From positions 2,046,001-2,110,000 of the forward strand of contig NZ_CP055481.1 of NCBI RefSeq assembly GCF_013705725.1: 64,000 nt of DNA, read 5' to 3'. This DNA comes from Klebsiella sp. RHBSTW-00484 (GTDB lineage: Bacteria; Pseudomonadota; Gammaproteobacteria; Enterobacterales; Enterobacteriaceae). The position numbers were made by a program, and so were the translations under genes. Below, one piece after another: positions 9,691 through 18,716 of this stretch. Numbering within the stretch: the stretch's first letter is position 1; each line of letters opens with the position of its first letter. Under the pieces are notes generated by a model. That model was not told where the DNA came from. It made no database searches and saw only the letters and a list, made by a program, of their open reading frames with translations.

Positions 9691-11379
9691 ATGAAAACGC
9701 TGCTGATTATTGATGCCGGGCTTGGACAGGCTCGCGCCTATATGGCGAAGACCCTGTTGAGTACTGCGGCGCAAAAAGCGCAACTCGAACTGATTGATAA
9801 CCCGAACGACGCTGAACTGGCGATCGTGCTGGGCGCGACGCTGCCTGCTGATAGCGCGCTGAACGGCAAGAAGGTTTATCTCGGCGACATTAACCGCGCC
9901 GTGGCTCACCCGGAACTGTTCCTCAGTGAAGCCAAAAGCCACGCGACGCCTTACACCGCTCCGGCGGCGGTTGCTTTACCGGCTGCGACCAACGGCCCGA
10001 AACGCATTGTGGCGGTAACCGCTTGTCCGACGGGCGTAGCGCATACGTTTATGGCGGCGGAAGCGATTGAAACTGAAGCCAAAAAACGCGGCTGGTGGGT
10101 GAAAGTTGAAACTCGTGGCTCCGTGGGCGCGGGCAACGCGATCACCCCGGAAGAGGTGGAACAAGCGGATCTGGTGGTGGTTGCTGCTGATATCGAAGTC
10201 GATCTGGCGAAATTTGCTGGTAAGCCGATGTATCGCACCACCACCGGCCTGGCGCTGAAGAAAACCGCTCAGGAGCTGGATAAAGCTGTCGTTGAGGCGA
10301 AACCGTACCAGCCTTCAGGTAAATCCCAGGCGGCAACGGAGGGGAAAAAAGAGTCTGCGGGGGCATACCGTCACCTGCTGACCGGCGTTTCATACATGCT
10401 GCCAATGGTTGTTGCGGGCGGCCTGTGTATTGCGCTCTCCTTTGCCTTTGGTATTAAAGCTTTTGAAGTCCCGGATACTCTGGCTGCGGCGCTGATGCAA
10501 ATCGGCGGTGGCTCAGCCTTTGCGCTGATGGTTCCGGTGCTGGCGGGCTTCATTGCCTTCTCTATTGCTGACCGTCCGGGCCTGACCCCAGGTCTTATCG
10601 GCGGTATGCTGGCAGTGAGCACCGGGTCTGGGTTTATCGGCGGTATTATCGCTGGTTTCCTTGCGGGTTATGTGGCGAAAGCGATTAGTACGAAGCTGAA
10701 ATTGCCGCAAAGTATGGAAGCGCTGAAACCGATTCTGATCATTCCGCTGGTTTCCAGCCTGATCGTCGGTCTGGCGATGATTTACCTGATTGGTAAACCT
10801 GTTGCCGGGATCCTCGAAGGTCTGACCCACTGGCTGCAAACCATGGGTACGGCGAATGCGGTTCTGCTCGGCGCGATCCTCGGCGGTATGATGTGTACCG
10901 ATATGGGCGGTCCGGTGAATAAAGCAGCCTATGCGTTTGGTGTTGGCCTGCTGAGTACCCAAACCTATGCGCCGATGGCGGCGATTATGGCGGCGGGTAT
11001 GGTTCCACCGCTGGCGCTGGGTCTGGCAACGCTGATTGCGCGCAAAAAGTTCGACAAAGCGCAGCAAGAAGGTGGCAAAGCCGCGCTGGTCCTCGGTCTG
11101 TGCTTTATCACTGAAGGGGCGATTCCATTCGCTGCTCGTGACCCGATGCGCGTCCTGCCTTGCTGTATCGTTGGTGGTGCGGTGACCGGCGCGATGTCCA
11201 TGTGGGTTGGCGCCAAATTGATGGCACCGCACGGCGGTCTGTTTGTTCTGCTGATTCCTGGTGCGATTACGCCGGTTCTCGGCTACCTGATGGCGATTGT
11301 GGTCGGTACGCTGGTTGCAGGTCTCTCCTACGCGGTGCTGAAACGTCCTGAAGTTCAGGTGGAAGAAAAAGCAGCCTGA
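9691..11379 (+). CDS. fruA: FruA, fructose-specific PTS enzyme IIB'BC
   Basis: 562 residues (E. coli 563). Transports fructose and phosphorylates it to fructose 1-phosphate. An N-terminal degenerate IIB' domain, a IIB domain with the phospho-cysteine at 112 (ACPTGVAHTF), then a membrane IIC domain from about residue 230 with GGPVNKAAYAFG. Ribosome-binding AGGAGAGG 7 bases before the ATG. Last gene of the operon; a terminator follows. Confidence 0.98.
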   Translation: MKTLLIIDAGLGQARAYMAKTLLSTAAQKAQLELIDNPNDAELAIVLGATLPADSALNGKKVYLGDINRAVAHPELFLSEAKSHATPYTAPAAVALPAATNGPKRIVAVTACPTGVAHTFMAAEAIETEAKKRGWWVKVETRGSVGAGNAITPEEVEQADLVVVAADIEVDLAKFAGKPMYRTTTGLALKKTAQELDKAVVEAKPYQPSGKSQAATEGKKESAGAYRHLLTGVSYMLPMVVAGGLCIALSFAFGIKAFEVPDTLAAALMQIGGGSAFALMVPVLAGFIAFSIADRPGLTPGLIGGMLAVSTGSGFIGGIIAGFLAGYVAKAISTKLKLPQSMEALKPILIIPLVSSLIVGLAMIYLIGKPVAGILEGLTHWLQTMGTANAVLLGAILGGMMCTDMGGPVNKAAYAFGVGLLSTQTYAPMAAIMAAGMVPPLALGLATLIARKKFDKAQQEGGKAALVLGLCFITEGAIPFAARDPMRVLPCCIVGGAVTGAMSMWVGAKLMAPHGGLFVLLIPGAITPVLGYLMAIVVGTLVAGLSYAVLKRPEVQVEEKAA

Positions 11380-11401
11380 TAGACCTTGTAATACCTTCAT
11401 T

Positions 11402-11429
11402 AAGGGCAGAGTTTTCTTTGCCCTTTTTT
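11402..11429 (+). terminator. Rho-independent terminator after fruA
   Basis: AAGGGCA stem, 10-base loop, TGCCCTT stem running into a six-T tract, 22 bases past the fruA stop. Confidence 0.85.
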
Positions 11430-11508
11430 ATTGTTTCTGACGCTAGTGGTTTTCCCTGCCTGAATTGTTATTATTCTTTTTCCTTGTCTAGTTTGGGCCA
11501 GCCATACT

Positions 11509-12015
11509 ATGTTTCCATTTACGCTTCGTGAAATGACTCACGCTGATATTCCCGCAGTTCAGTCGTTCCTTGTTCAGCACCTCAATCTGTTCTTCAACGC
11601 TGGTAGATCAATACCTTCTGCCGATGAGGATATTTTTAATCTCGAACAGCAGTATATTTCGCAGGAAAGGAATTTGCTGCTTTGTGCATGGGATGAAAAA
11701 CAGGAGTTAATCGCTACACTGGCAGTATGTCAATATGATGACAGGCTCGCTGAGTTGCGCGGGCGTTATAATTTGTCTGAAACCGCAGAAATTTGCCGCT
11801 GTTATGTGGATAAGCGCTATCGCAGACAGGGCATTGGTAGTCAGTTGATCGCTTTTGCTGAGGAATTCTGTCGGCAGCAACAATATAAAACCTTATATCT
11901 TCACACGCATCATTTTTTGCCTGGAGGCTATCATTTCTGGTTGCGTAATCATTTTAGCGTTGTGATGGATATGCAGGATAAATGGCAGTTGGTTCATATG
12001 GAGAGATCACATTAA
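11509..12015 (+). CDS. GNAT-family N-acetyltransferase
   Basis: 168 residues. The acetyl-CoA-binding motif A is visible as CRCYVDKRYRRQGIGSQL, followed by a motif B-like segment TLYLHTHHFLPGGYHFWLR. Acceptor unknown; it could act on a small molecule or a protein. Stands alone between the fruA terminator and the AT-rich riboswitch leader, and is itself more AT-rich than fruBKA, so it may have arrived with the block to its right. Not present at this position in E. coli. Confidence 0.75.
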   Translation: MFPFTLREMTHADIPAVQSFLVQHLNLFFNAGRSIPSADEDIFNLEQQYISQERNLLLCAWDEKQELIATLAVCQYDDRLAELRGRYNLSETAEICRCYVDKRYRRQGIGSQLIAFAEEFCRQQQYKTLYLHTHHFLPGGYHFWLRNHFSVVMDMQDKWQLVHMERSH

Positions 12016-12307
12016 TAAATGAACCCAACGCTAATTGGACGCATTGTTGATAGCGATCAATATATTTAATTTGAGGTAAGCAAACCGATTATATAGTTTG
12101 ATCAGTGTCAATTAATTCTCATTTAGCTTTTTATGATTATTTTCAAGCATAACTTTCTGGTAAGTGATTTTGTTGTAACTGGTTATATTTTATTGCTATT
12201 TTTCTATTGGTATGACGTTTTAATCGTTTTGTCATACGGTTGACCTTGTTTACAATTGCCGCTAGAGTCGCTTTCGACAGCATTTCATTACATTTTTGTA
12301 TTTGAAT

Positions 12308-12476
12308 AGGAATATGGTGCGAATTGTTAAATTCAATGCCATAACTGCCCCCGCAACTGTAGGCGGATGCAGAATATCCTTGTGCGGTTAATTAACCGCT
12401 GGTCACTGTAAAGTTTGTCTTTATGGGAAGGCTGATATTCTGGTTACCGTGAGTCAGGAGACCTGCTGTCAACAAT
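12308..12476 (+). ncRNA. Cobalamin riboswitch (leader of the ABC/bc1/ccm run)
   Basis: Conserved blocks of the B12 aptamer appear in order: ACTGCCCCCGCAACTGT (12344-12360), GGTCACTG (about 12401), GGGAAGG (about 12425) and the B12 box GAGTCAGGAGACCTGC (12451-12466). Known cobalamin riboswitches turn genes for B12 uptake or synthesis off when adenosylcobalamin or a related corrinoid is present. The first gene starts about 230 bases downstream, so the expression platform is long; a possible short reading frame MNKILAK lies at 12545-12568. The rest of the 12016-12707 gap is AT-rich, and I see no other gene in it. Confidence 0.9.
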
Positions 12477-12707
12477 GTTGTATACCATTGAGTGGACGGG
12501 ATGGTCCATGGGATGAATTATTTGACGCAGGCAGTAGTGTATTTATGAATAAAATTTTGGCTAAGTAAGGCTTATTTGCATTTTTTGCATATCTTTATTC
12601 TTAAATTTCACGATTCAATGTCATCTATCTTCATGTCTCCTCCCGATATATGGAACGAAATGAGCCATGACCAGACCTTCAGATCTGGCATCAACGGGAC
12701 GATGATA

Positions 12708-13760
12708 ATGCACGCTAATTTTACTTCTTTCACTTCTAAAAAAACGCTTCTGATTATTGCAGGCGCAACTCTACTACTCAACTCCAGTGTCGCCAGTGCG
12801 GCAAAAACTGAATATCCCTTAACGATTAAAAACTGCGGCCGCGACATCACCTTCAATCAGGCCCCTAAACGTGTGGCGACGGTGGGTCAGAACAGCACTG
12901 AAATTCTCTATTCGCTCGGGCTTGCCGATCGCGTTGTGGGTACTTCGTTGTGGTTTGGCCCTGTACCTGATGCGTATAAAGCGGCAAACGAGAAAGTAGA
13001 CGTCATTGCGCAAAATATTCCCAGCTTCGAAGGGATTATTGCTAAAAAACCGGAGCTGGTTGCCAGCCAGTTTGAGTGGCAAATCGGTCCTGCGGGTACG
13101 GTTGCCTCTTACGAGCAGTTTAGTGAACTGAACGTTCCGGTCTACACCGCGCCTGCCGACTGCGCGAAAGATAACGAAGATGGCGGTGATGGCGTCCGTA
13201 AAGGTATGTTTGATATTGCCATGGTGTATCAGGAAGTCGCTGATCTGGCAAAAATCTTCGACGTTCAGGATAAAGGCGATGCGCTGATTGCCAGTCTTAA
13301 AGCGCGTGAAGCAGCAGCGATAAATAAAATTTCCGGCATGGATAAAAATGTCTCAGCAGTATTCTGGTTCTCCAGCGCCGACCTGCAGCTTGATCCATAC
13401 GTGGCAGGGAAGTTTGGTCCAGCCGCATGGATTGCTCAGAAGCTAGGCGTGAAAAACGTTATTGATTCAGCCGAAGAGTGGCCAACGGTAGGTTGGGAGA
13501 CCATTGCCAAAGCCAATCCTTCGGTCATTGTACTCGGTGAGATGAGTCGTCGCCGCTTCCCGGCCGATGACTGGCAGGTCAAGATGGATTACCTCAAGTC
13601 CGACCCAGTCGCCAAACTACTTCCTGCGGTGAAGGAAAATCATCTGCCTGTCATTGACGTACAAACAATGAACGCCGGCATCAGAACTATTGATGGGCTA
13701 GAAAAACTGGCTGATGCCTTGGTTGAATATGGCTTAGCGCATCCGCAGGCCTCTCATTAA
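12708..13760 (+). CDS. Periplasmic binding protein of a FecB/BtuF-type ABC importer
   Basis: 350 residues from the ATG at 12708. A signal peptide is clear: basic TSKK, hydrophobic core, cleavage near SVASAA. The mature part has the class III binding-protein layout: PKRVATVGQNSTEILYSLGL and PSFEGIIAKKPELVASQ in lobe 1, then WPTVGWETIAKANPSVIVL in lobe 2. This family binds iron-siderophores, heme, cobalamin or similar cofactors. The riboswitch upstream suggests a corrinoid. In-frame ATGs at 12660 and 12702 are possible starts; 12702 or 12708 keeps a normal signal peptide. The ligand is not decided by sequence. Confidence 0.85.
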   Translation: MHANFTSFTSKKTLLIIAGATLLLNSSVASAAKTEYPLTIKNCGRDITFNQAPKRVATVGQNSTEILYSLGLADRVVGTSLWFGPVPDAYKAANEKVDVIAQNIPSFEGIIAKKPELVASQFEWQIGPAGTVASYEQFSELNVPVYTAPADCAKDNEDGGDGVRKGMFDIAMVYQEVADLAKIFDVQDKGDALIASLKAREAAAINKISGMDKNVSAVFWFSSADLQLDPYVAGKFGPAAWIAQKLGVKNVIDSAEEWPTVGWETIAKANPSVIVLGEMSRRRFPADDWQVKMDYLKSDPVAKLLPAVKENHLPVIDVQTMNAGIRTIDGLEKLADALVEYGLAHPQASH

Positions 13761-13828
13761 TCTACGTTTTGCGCTATGTCCTTGCCCGGCATAGCGCATC
13801 TCCGTTACTCAGGAACGCAGATATAATC

Positions 13829-14896
13829 ATGAGTGATTCTCGCAGGATGCGTCGCGCTGTTGGTCAGCTTGCGGTAAGAGTTGGTGGACATGCCATTTGG
13901 GTTAGTGTGCTGATGTGCTGCGTACTGCTGGCGGGGATCTCCATTGGCGAAACGCTTATCCCCTGGCAGCATGTACTCAGTACGCTGGCAAATCGTCTGC
14001 TTGATACTAACTATCCAGTCGATGCGCTGGATGCCGGGATCATCTGGAACTATCGCCTGACGCGAGCCCTGGTTTCTGCCTGCTGCGGCGCGTGCCTCGC
14101 GGTGTCCGGGGTAGTGCTACAGTCGATACTGCGTAATGCGCTTGCTGAGCCCTATCTGCTGGGCATTTCCGCCGGGGCTTCTACCGGTGCAGTACTGGTT
14201 GCGCTCACCGGTCTGGGGGCCGGGATCATCAGTATGTCATTTGGCGCTTTCATTGGTGCGCTGGCGGCATTTCTGTTCGTCGCTCTGCTGGCGATGGCTG
14301 CAGGCGGCAGGCAAGGTGGTGGCATCACAACCCAAATCATTCTTGCTGGGATCGCCAGTTCGCAGCTATTCAACGCTATTACTTCACTGATCATCACCCG
14401 CTCAGCAAACGCCGAACAGGCGCGCGGTATTATGTTCTGGCTGTTGGGTAACCTGAGCGGCGTGCGCTGGCCCGATGTTGTATTAGCCATTCCTACTGCC
14501 CTGGTCGGTGTCGCGCTGTGCTTCTGTTATGCCCGCCATCTCGATGCTTTTTCCTTTGGCGCTGAGTCTGCGGCATCGTTAGGAATTCCTGTCAAACGCA
14601 CCCGTGCGGTACTTATTGCCGCTGTCACCGGTATGACGGCGATTATGGTCTCCATCGTCGGTGCCATTGGCTTTGTTGGTCTGGTTATCCCCCACGCTGC
14701 CCGTATGTTGGTTGGTAACCAACACCATCGCCTGTTGCCAGTTAGCGCACTGATTGGGGCGATTTTTCTCATCATTGCCGATGTTATCTCCCGCACATTA
14801 CTGCCCGGACAGGTATTACCTATAGGAGTGATCACGGCTCTGGTCGGCGCGCCCGCGTTTTCAATCATCCTGATCAGAGGAAATAAGGCCAAATGA
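13829..14896 (+). CDS. FecCD/BtuC-family ABC transporter permease
   Basis: About 355 residues, strongly hydrophobic, with roughly ten membrane segments. Conserved FecCD features: WNYRLTRALVSACCGACLAVSGVV near residue 70-95 region, NALAEPYLLGISAGAS, and the cytoplasmic coupling region GAIGFVGLVIPHAAR. Forms the inner-membrane channel of the importer with the binding protein and ATPase. The start at 13829 follows AGGAA; an upstream in-frame ATG at 13769 has no good ribosome site. Its stop overlaps the ATPase start by four bases (ATGA), indicating coupled translation. Confidence 0.88.
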   Translation: MSDSRRMRRAVGQLAVRVGGHAIWVSVLMCCVLLAGISIGETLIPWQHVLSTLANRLLDTNYPVDALDAGIIWNYRLTRALVSACCGACLAVSGVVLQSILRNALAEPYLLGISAGASTGAVLVALTGLGAGIISMSFGAFIGALAAFLFVALLAMAAGGRQGGGITTQIILAGIASSQLFNAITSLIITRSANAEQARGIMFWLLGNLSGVRWPDVVLAIPTALVGVALCFCYARHLDAFSFGAESAASLGIPVKRTRAVLIAAVTGMTAIMVSIVGAIGFVGLVIPHAARMLVGNQHHRLLPVSALIGAIFLIIADVISRTLLPGQVLPIGVITALVGAPAFSIILIRGNKAK

Positions 14897-15708
14897 CCGT
14901 CAATCCTGTACTGCCTCCTTTAGCCTCGGCTGAAGTCGTTATCGAGGCGTGTAACCTGCGCTGGAAGGTAAAAGGCAAAGCGATCGTTGATGATGTCTCG
15001 CTCAGGGTGGCTCCCGGCGAGTTTGTCGGAATTATTGGCCCCAACGGGTCGGGTAAAACATCACTCATTTCGTTGTTAGCAGGTTTGTTGAAACCCACGT
15101 CTGGACGCATCACGCTACAGCACAAAGCACTCCACCATTACTCACGTCGCCATCTTGCACAGCAGGTGGCGCTGGTCGAACAACAGGCTGAGACAGGTGA
15201 ACGTATTACCGCTTTGCAGGCCGTTTCGCTGGGACGGACCCCCTGGCTTAGCCTGCTCTCGCCCTGGTCCGCTAAAGATGACGATATCGTGCAAACGATG
15301 CTGAGGAAGGTCGATCTCCGCGAATTACAGCACCGTTGCTGGCATACCTTTTCTGGGGGAGAGAAACAGCGCCTGCATATCGCCCGGGCGCTGGCACAGC
15401 AGCCTCAGTTGTTGCTAATGGATGAACCTACCAACCACCTCGACATTCAACATCAGATTGGCCTGCTTAGCCTGGTTAAACGTGAAAAGCTCACGGTAAT
15501 TGCCGCCCTGCACGATCTGAATCATGCCGCGATGTTTTGCGATCGCATCATCGTGATGAAGTCTGGACGCATGGTGACGCAGGGCGCTCCGGGCACCATT
15601 TTTACCCGGGAACACCTCAGCACCTGGTTTGGCATTGACGCCATTGTTGAACGCGAACCAGGCGGTACAAGCTGCTTTATTCGTTATCAGAGACCTGATG
15701 AATTCTAA
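14893..15708 (+). CDS. FepC/BtuD-type ABC transporter ATPase
   Basis: 271 residues. Walker A GPNGSGKTS near residue 55, ABC signature FSGGEKQRLHIARAL, Walker B LLLMDEPTNHLD and the switch histidine AALHDLNHA. Energises the importer formed with the two preceding genes. Overlaps the permease by four bases and is followed after 10 bases by the pseudoazurin gene, so uptake and redox genes are probably on one transcript. Confidence 0.92.
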   Translation: MTVNPVLPPLASAEVVIEACNLRWKVKGKAIVDDVSLRVAPGEFVGIIGPNGSGKTSLISLLAGLLKPTSGRITLQHKALHHYSRRHLAQQVALVEQQAETGERITALQAVSLGRTPWLSLLSPWSAKDDDIVQTMLRKVDLRELQHRCWHTFSGGEKQRLHIARALAQQPQLLLMDEPTNHLDIQHQIGLLSLVKREKLTVIAALHDLNHAAMFCDRIIVMKSGRMVTQGAPGTIFTREHLSTWFGIDAIVEREPGGTSCFIRYQRPDEF

Positions 15709-15718
15709 GGAAGAACCG

Positions 15719-16159
15719 ATGAAATACCTCAAACAGAGTCTTAAAGTTTTATGTTTACTGGCCTTCACTTCTTCAGTCTTCGCGCAAACTCATGAAGTGT
15801 TAATGAAAAATCGTGGGACGGCAGGGCCAATGATCTATGAGCCGGATTACCTGGAGATCCAACCTGGTGATACGGTGAAGTTTATCCGTAAGCATAAAAG
15901 CCATAACGCGGCCTCCATCCCGGAACTGTCTCCGGCGGATTATCCGGGGTTTATGGGCAAAATCGATGAAGAGATCGAAGTGAAATATGACAATGCCGGA
16001 TTTTACGGCGTCAAATGCACGCCACACTACGCGCAGGGCATGGTGATGTTGATTAAGGTTGGTGATGTCACTCTGCCGGACAGCTATCGCGCGTTTAAAG
16101 CACCGGGAATTGCCGATAAACGCTTCCAGGATATCTACTCACGTATCGACAAGCAGTAG
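15719..16159 (+). CDS. Pseudoazurin (periplasmic type 1 copper protein)
   Basis: 146 residues from the ATG at 15719, which has AAGGAAG seven bases upstream. Signal peptide 1-22 ends SSVFA. The four copper ligands fall at His62, Cys100, His103 and Met108 (KSHNAA and KCTPHYAQGM); after removing 22 signal residues these are 40, 78, 81 and 86, the numbering of classical pseudoazurins. Pseudoazurin shuttles electrons in the periplasm, usually from bc1 to copper nitrite reductase or N2O reductase. The bc1 genes follow directly; no such reductase is in the window. Unusual for an enterobacterium. Confidence 0.9.
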   Translation: MKYLKQSLKVLCLLAFTSSVFAQTHEVLMKNRGTAGPMIYEPDYLEIQPGDTVKFIRKHKSHNAASIPELSPADYPGFMGKIDEEIEVKYDNAGFYGVKCTPHYAQGMVMLIKVGDVTLPDSYRAFKAPGIADKRFQDIYSRIDKQ

Positions 16160-16186
16160 CTCGCGACACTCAGGGAGAATTGTGCT

Positions 16187-16738
16187 GTGGCGGATAACAA
16201 ACATACCGGTGATGAAATTCAGGAGCAGCGCCGCGACTGCTTGTGCAGGCTGACAAAATTCGTTGGCGCTGCAGGCGTTGCCGCTGCCGTCTGGCCGCTG
16301 GTATCCGCTCTGGGCCCGGATGAAAAGACGGCCGGAGAAAATGAACCGATCGATGTCTCCCTTGCTGGTGTGGCTGTCGGTCAAACCGTTAGGCGTGTCT
16401 GGCAAGGCAAGCTCATTCTTATTCACCATCGGACTGCAGATGAGATAGCTGCTGCCCGGGATGTCGAAAGCCATAAACTCATTGACCCACAGGCAGACAA
16501 CGAAAGGGTTAATGCCGATTATCCCCAATGGCTTGTTGTTCAGGGATATTGCCCTCATGCCGGGTGCGTGCCAAATGCCAGAGCTAGCGGACAGGGCTGG
16601 GTTTGTCCGTGCCACGGGTCTGAATTCGATGCCTCCGGACGCGTTACCCGCGGACCGGCGACCGCGAATCTGGCCGTTCCCGACTTTACTTTTCATCCCG
16701 ATGGTCTGACCGTGCGCATCGGCGCTAAGGAAGTCTGA
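16187..16738 (+). CDS. petA: Ubiquinol-cytochrome c reductase Rieske iron-sulfur subunit
   Basis: 183 residues, GTG start at 16187 preceded by GGGAG. Twin-arginine type N-terminus (QRRDCL then a hydrophobic helix to about residue 42) anchors it in the membrane. The 2Fe-2S boxes are C122-P-H124-A-G-C127 and C140-P-C142-H143-G-S145, complete. Takes the first electron from quinol at the Qo site and passes it to cytochrome c1. 27 bases after the pseudoazurin gene and one base before cytochrome b. Confidence 0.95.
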   Translation: MADNKHTGDEIQEQRRDCLCRLTKFVGAAGVAAAVWPLVSALGPDEKTAGENEPIDVSLAGVAVGQTVRRVWQGKLILIHHRTADEIAAARDVESHKLIDPQADNERVNADYPQWLVVQGYCPHAGCVPNARASGQGWVCPCHGSEFDASGRVTRGPATANLAVPDFTFHPDGLTVRIGAKEV

Positions 16739-16739
16739 G

Positions 16740-17900
16740 ATGACGACTGCGCGTGCTTATTCGCTCCGTTGGCACATCCCTTTTCCCCGATCGGTTGCTG
16801 GACTCTGGGTATTTGCTATCGGCGCTATTCTGCTGGTCATGCTCGGCGTACAGATCCTTACCGGTATCGTACTGGCGATGTTTTACGTGCCGACGGCTGA
16901 GCTGGCATTTGATTCCATCATGCATATTATGCGCACGGTAAGCCACGGAGAACTGCTGCGTAATCTGCACGCCACTGGCGCATCGCTTTTTTTCTTCGCC
17001 TGCTATCTACATATTTTTCGCGGCATGTACTACAACGTATATCGCAAGCCGTGGGTTGCAATGTGGATGATTAGCGTAACGCTATACGTCTTGCTTATGA
17101 TTACCGCACTTCTTGGCTATAGCCTCATCTGGGGGCAAAAAAGCTACTGGGCGGCAACCGTCATTACTCGTTTTGCACAGGCCATCCCGCTGGTGGGCGA
17201 TACGTTGTATGCGTTTCTGGTCGGCGGCTATACGCCAGGTACCCCGATGCTTGGCCGTTTTTTTGTTCTGCACTTTATGCTTCCCTTCGCAATTGTTGTC
17301 GCGACGATCTTCCACGTTCGTAGCGTCCAGTCTGCTTTTGCGCAGGCGATGAAGAAGACCTTTAGTGAGAAAGAGTCCAGAAAGCTTTTGTTTGATTATA
17401 AAATCACCGATCTTGACGCCATCAAAATCACTCTGTTTTTGATGCTCTTCGCCTGGTTTTTATTCTTCGCGCCGCACTACATGAGCAGCGCAGATAACTT
17501 TATCCCAGCAGATCCAACGGTTACGCCAGCGATTGTGGCACCTGAATGGTACTTTCTTCCTTTCTTCTCGATGCTTCGATGTTTTCCGAATGAATTCGCC
17601 GGGTTAGTCGCGATGTGCGGCTCGGTATTGATTTTCTATTTCTTGCCCTGGCTTGATTCCTCTCGGGCCCGTTTTCGCCACTACAGCAAGCTGGTTAAGT
17701 GCGGCTTTTGGCTGTGGGTTATCAATGCCTGCTTTTTAGGCTGGCTGGGAACAAAAGCGCTGGTGGGACCTGACCTTATTGACGGTTTCCGCAATCAAGA
17801 GGGCTGGATCCGCGCGGCGTCGCAGCTTTCAACGCTGATTTGGTTTGCCTGGTTTTTAATCGTGCTGCCCTGCCGCCGTTTTCTGGAAAAACAGGACTGA
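16740..17900 (+). CDS. petB: Cytochrome b subunit of the bc1 complex
   Basis: 386 residues, eight predicted membrane helices. The four heme b ligands are His77/His91 and His178/His192, with 14-residue spacing inside each pair as in proteobacterial cytochrome b. The Qo-site motif PEWY is intact at 268-271. Houses the two b hemes that bifurcate electrons from quinol. Shorter than Rhodobacter cytochrome b but with all functional residues. The start codon lies one base past the Rieske stop. Confidence 0.96.
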   Translation: MTTARAYSLRWHIPFPRSVAGLWVFAIGAILLVMLGVQILTGIVLAMFYVPTAELAFDSIMHIMRTVSHGELLRNLHATGASLFFFACYLHIFRGMYYNVYRKPWVAMWMISVTLYVLLMITALLGYSLIWGQKSYWAATVITRFAQAIPLVGDTLYAFLVGGYTPGTPMLGRFFVLHFMLPFAIVVATIFHVRSVQSAFAQAMKKTFSEKESRKLLFDYKITDLDAIKITLFLMLFAWFLFFAPHYMSSADNFIPADPTVTPAIVAPEWYFLPFFSMLRCFPNEFAGLVAMCGSVLIFYFLPWLDSSRARFRHYSKLVKCGFWLWVINACFLGWLGTKALVGPDLIDGFRNQEGWIRAASQLSTLIWFAWFLIVLPCRRFLEKQD

Positions 17901-17902
17901 AG

Positions 17903-18706
17903 ATGACGCGATTATTGAAATTCAGCGTTTTGTGTCTGTCACTTTTAGAGCTGGGTTCTACTTGGGCGAAAGAGCCCACGCCTGTGCGGCAGGACTGGAG
18001 CTTTAGCGGCATCACGGGCCAGTATGATAAAGATCAGCTTCGGCGCGGCATGCAGGTTTATGAAGAGAAGTGTCGCGCCTGTCACGGTATGAAATACCTC
18101 ACTTTTCGCACCCTGACCAGACCCGGCGGCCCGGAACTCACGCTCGAAGAAGCAAAAAGTATCGCCAGCGGCTATCAGTTCCCTGACATACAGGATGACG
18201 GCCAGGTTGGCGAGCGGGACGGTACGCTAAATGACAGTTTTATATCGCCATATCTTAACGTTCAGGAAGCGCGATACCTTAACAATGGTACTGAACCCGT
18301 TGACCTGAGCTATATCGTCCGGGCCCGATCATATGATCGCGGATTCCCACAATTCCTGTTTGATGCCTTTTTACCCTACACGGATCAGGGGGCGGATTAT
18401 GTCTTCGCACTATTAACCGGTTACCGGCCTGACGATCCTGAAATGAAGGCTAATCGCTACTTTCCTGGTGGCGTGATTAATATGCCAAAGCCGCTTACGG
18501 ATGGCGAAATTCATTGGCAAACGGCGTCGCAGATAGCCGAAACAGAAGAGCAGTATGCTCAGGATGTCACCGCCTTTCTCGCATGGGCTGCGGACCCGGA
18601 TCTCTGGGCGCGAAAAAAGCAGGGAATTTACGTCATGGGCTACCTCTCCGTGATGCTGGGATTGCTATGGGTTTTACGGCTAATGAAGAGACGTTCGCCG
18701 AAATAA
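17903..18706 (+). CDS. petC: Cytochrome c1 subunit of the bc1 complex
   Basis: 267 residues from the ATG at 17903, two bases after the petB stop. Signal sequence 1-22, covalent heme motif C57-R-A-C60-H61, axial ligand Met194 in VINMPKPL, and a C-terminal membrane anchor (about 243-260) ending in basic MKRR. Accepts electrons from the Rieske centre and gives them to a periplasmic carrier, here plausibly the pseudoazurin. Its heme must be attached by the Ccm system, whose genes start 10 bases later. Confidence 0.95.
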   Translation: MTRLLKFSVLCLSLLELGSTWAKEPTPVRQDWSFSGITGQYDKDQLRRGMQVYEEKCRACHGMKYLTFRTLTRPGGPELTLEEAKSIASGYQFPDIQDDGQVGERDGTLNDSFISPYLNVQEARYLNNGTEPVDLSYIVRARSYDRGFPQFLFDAFLPYTDQGADYVFALLTGYRPDDPEMKANRYFPGGVINMPKPLTDGEIHWQTASQIAETEEQYAQDVTAFLAWAADPDLWARKKQGIYVMGYLSVMLGLLWVLRLMKRRSPK

Positions 18707-18716
18707 GCGAGAGGGT

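Noticed and set aside
10513..11400. Minus-strand open frame of 295 codons
   Set aside because: Antisense shadow of fruA with His/Arg/Gln-rich composition and no start signal.
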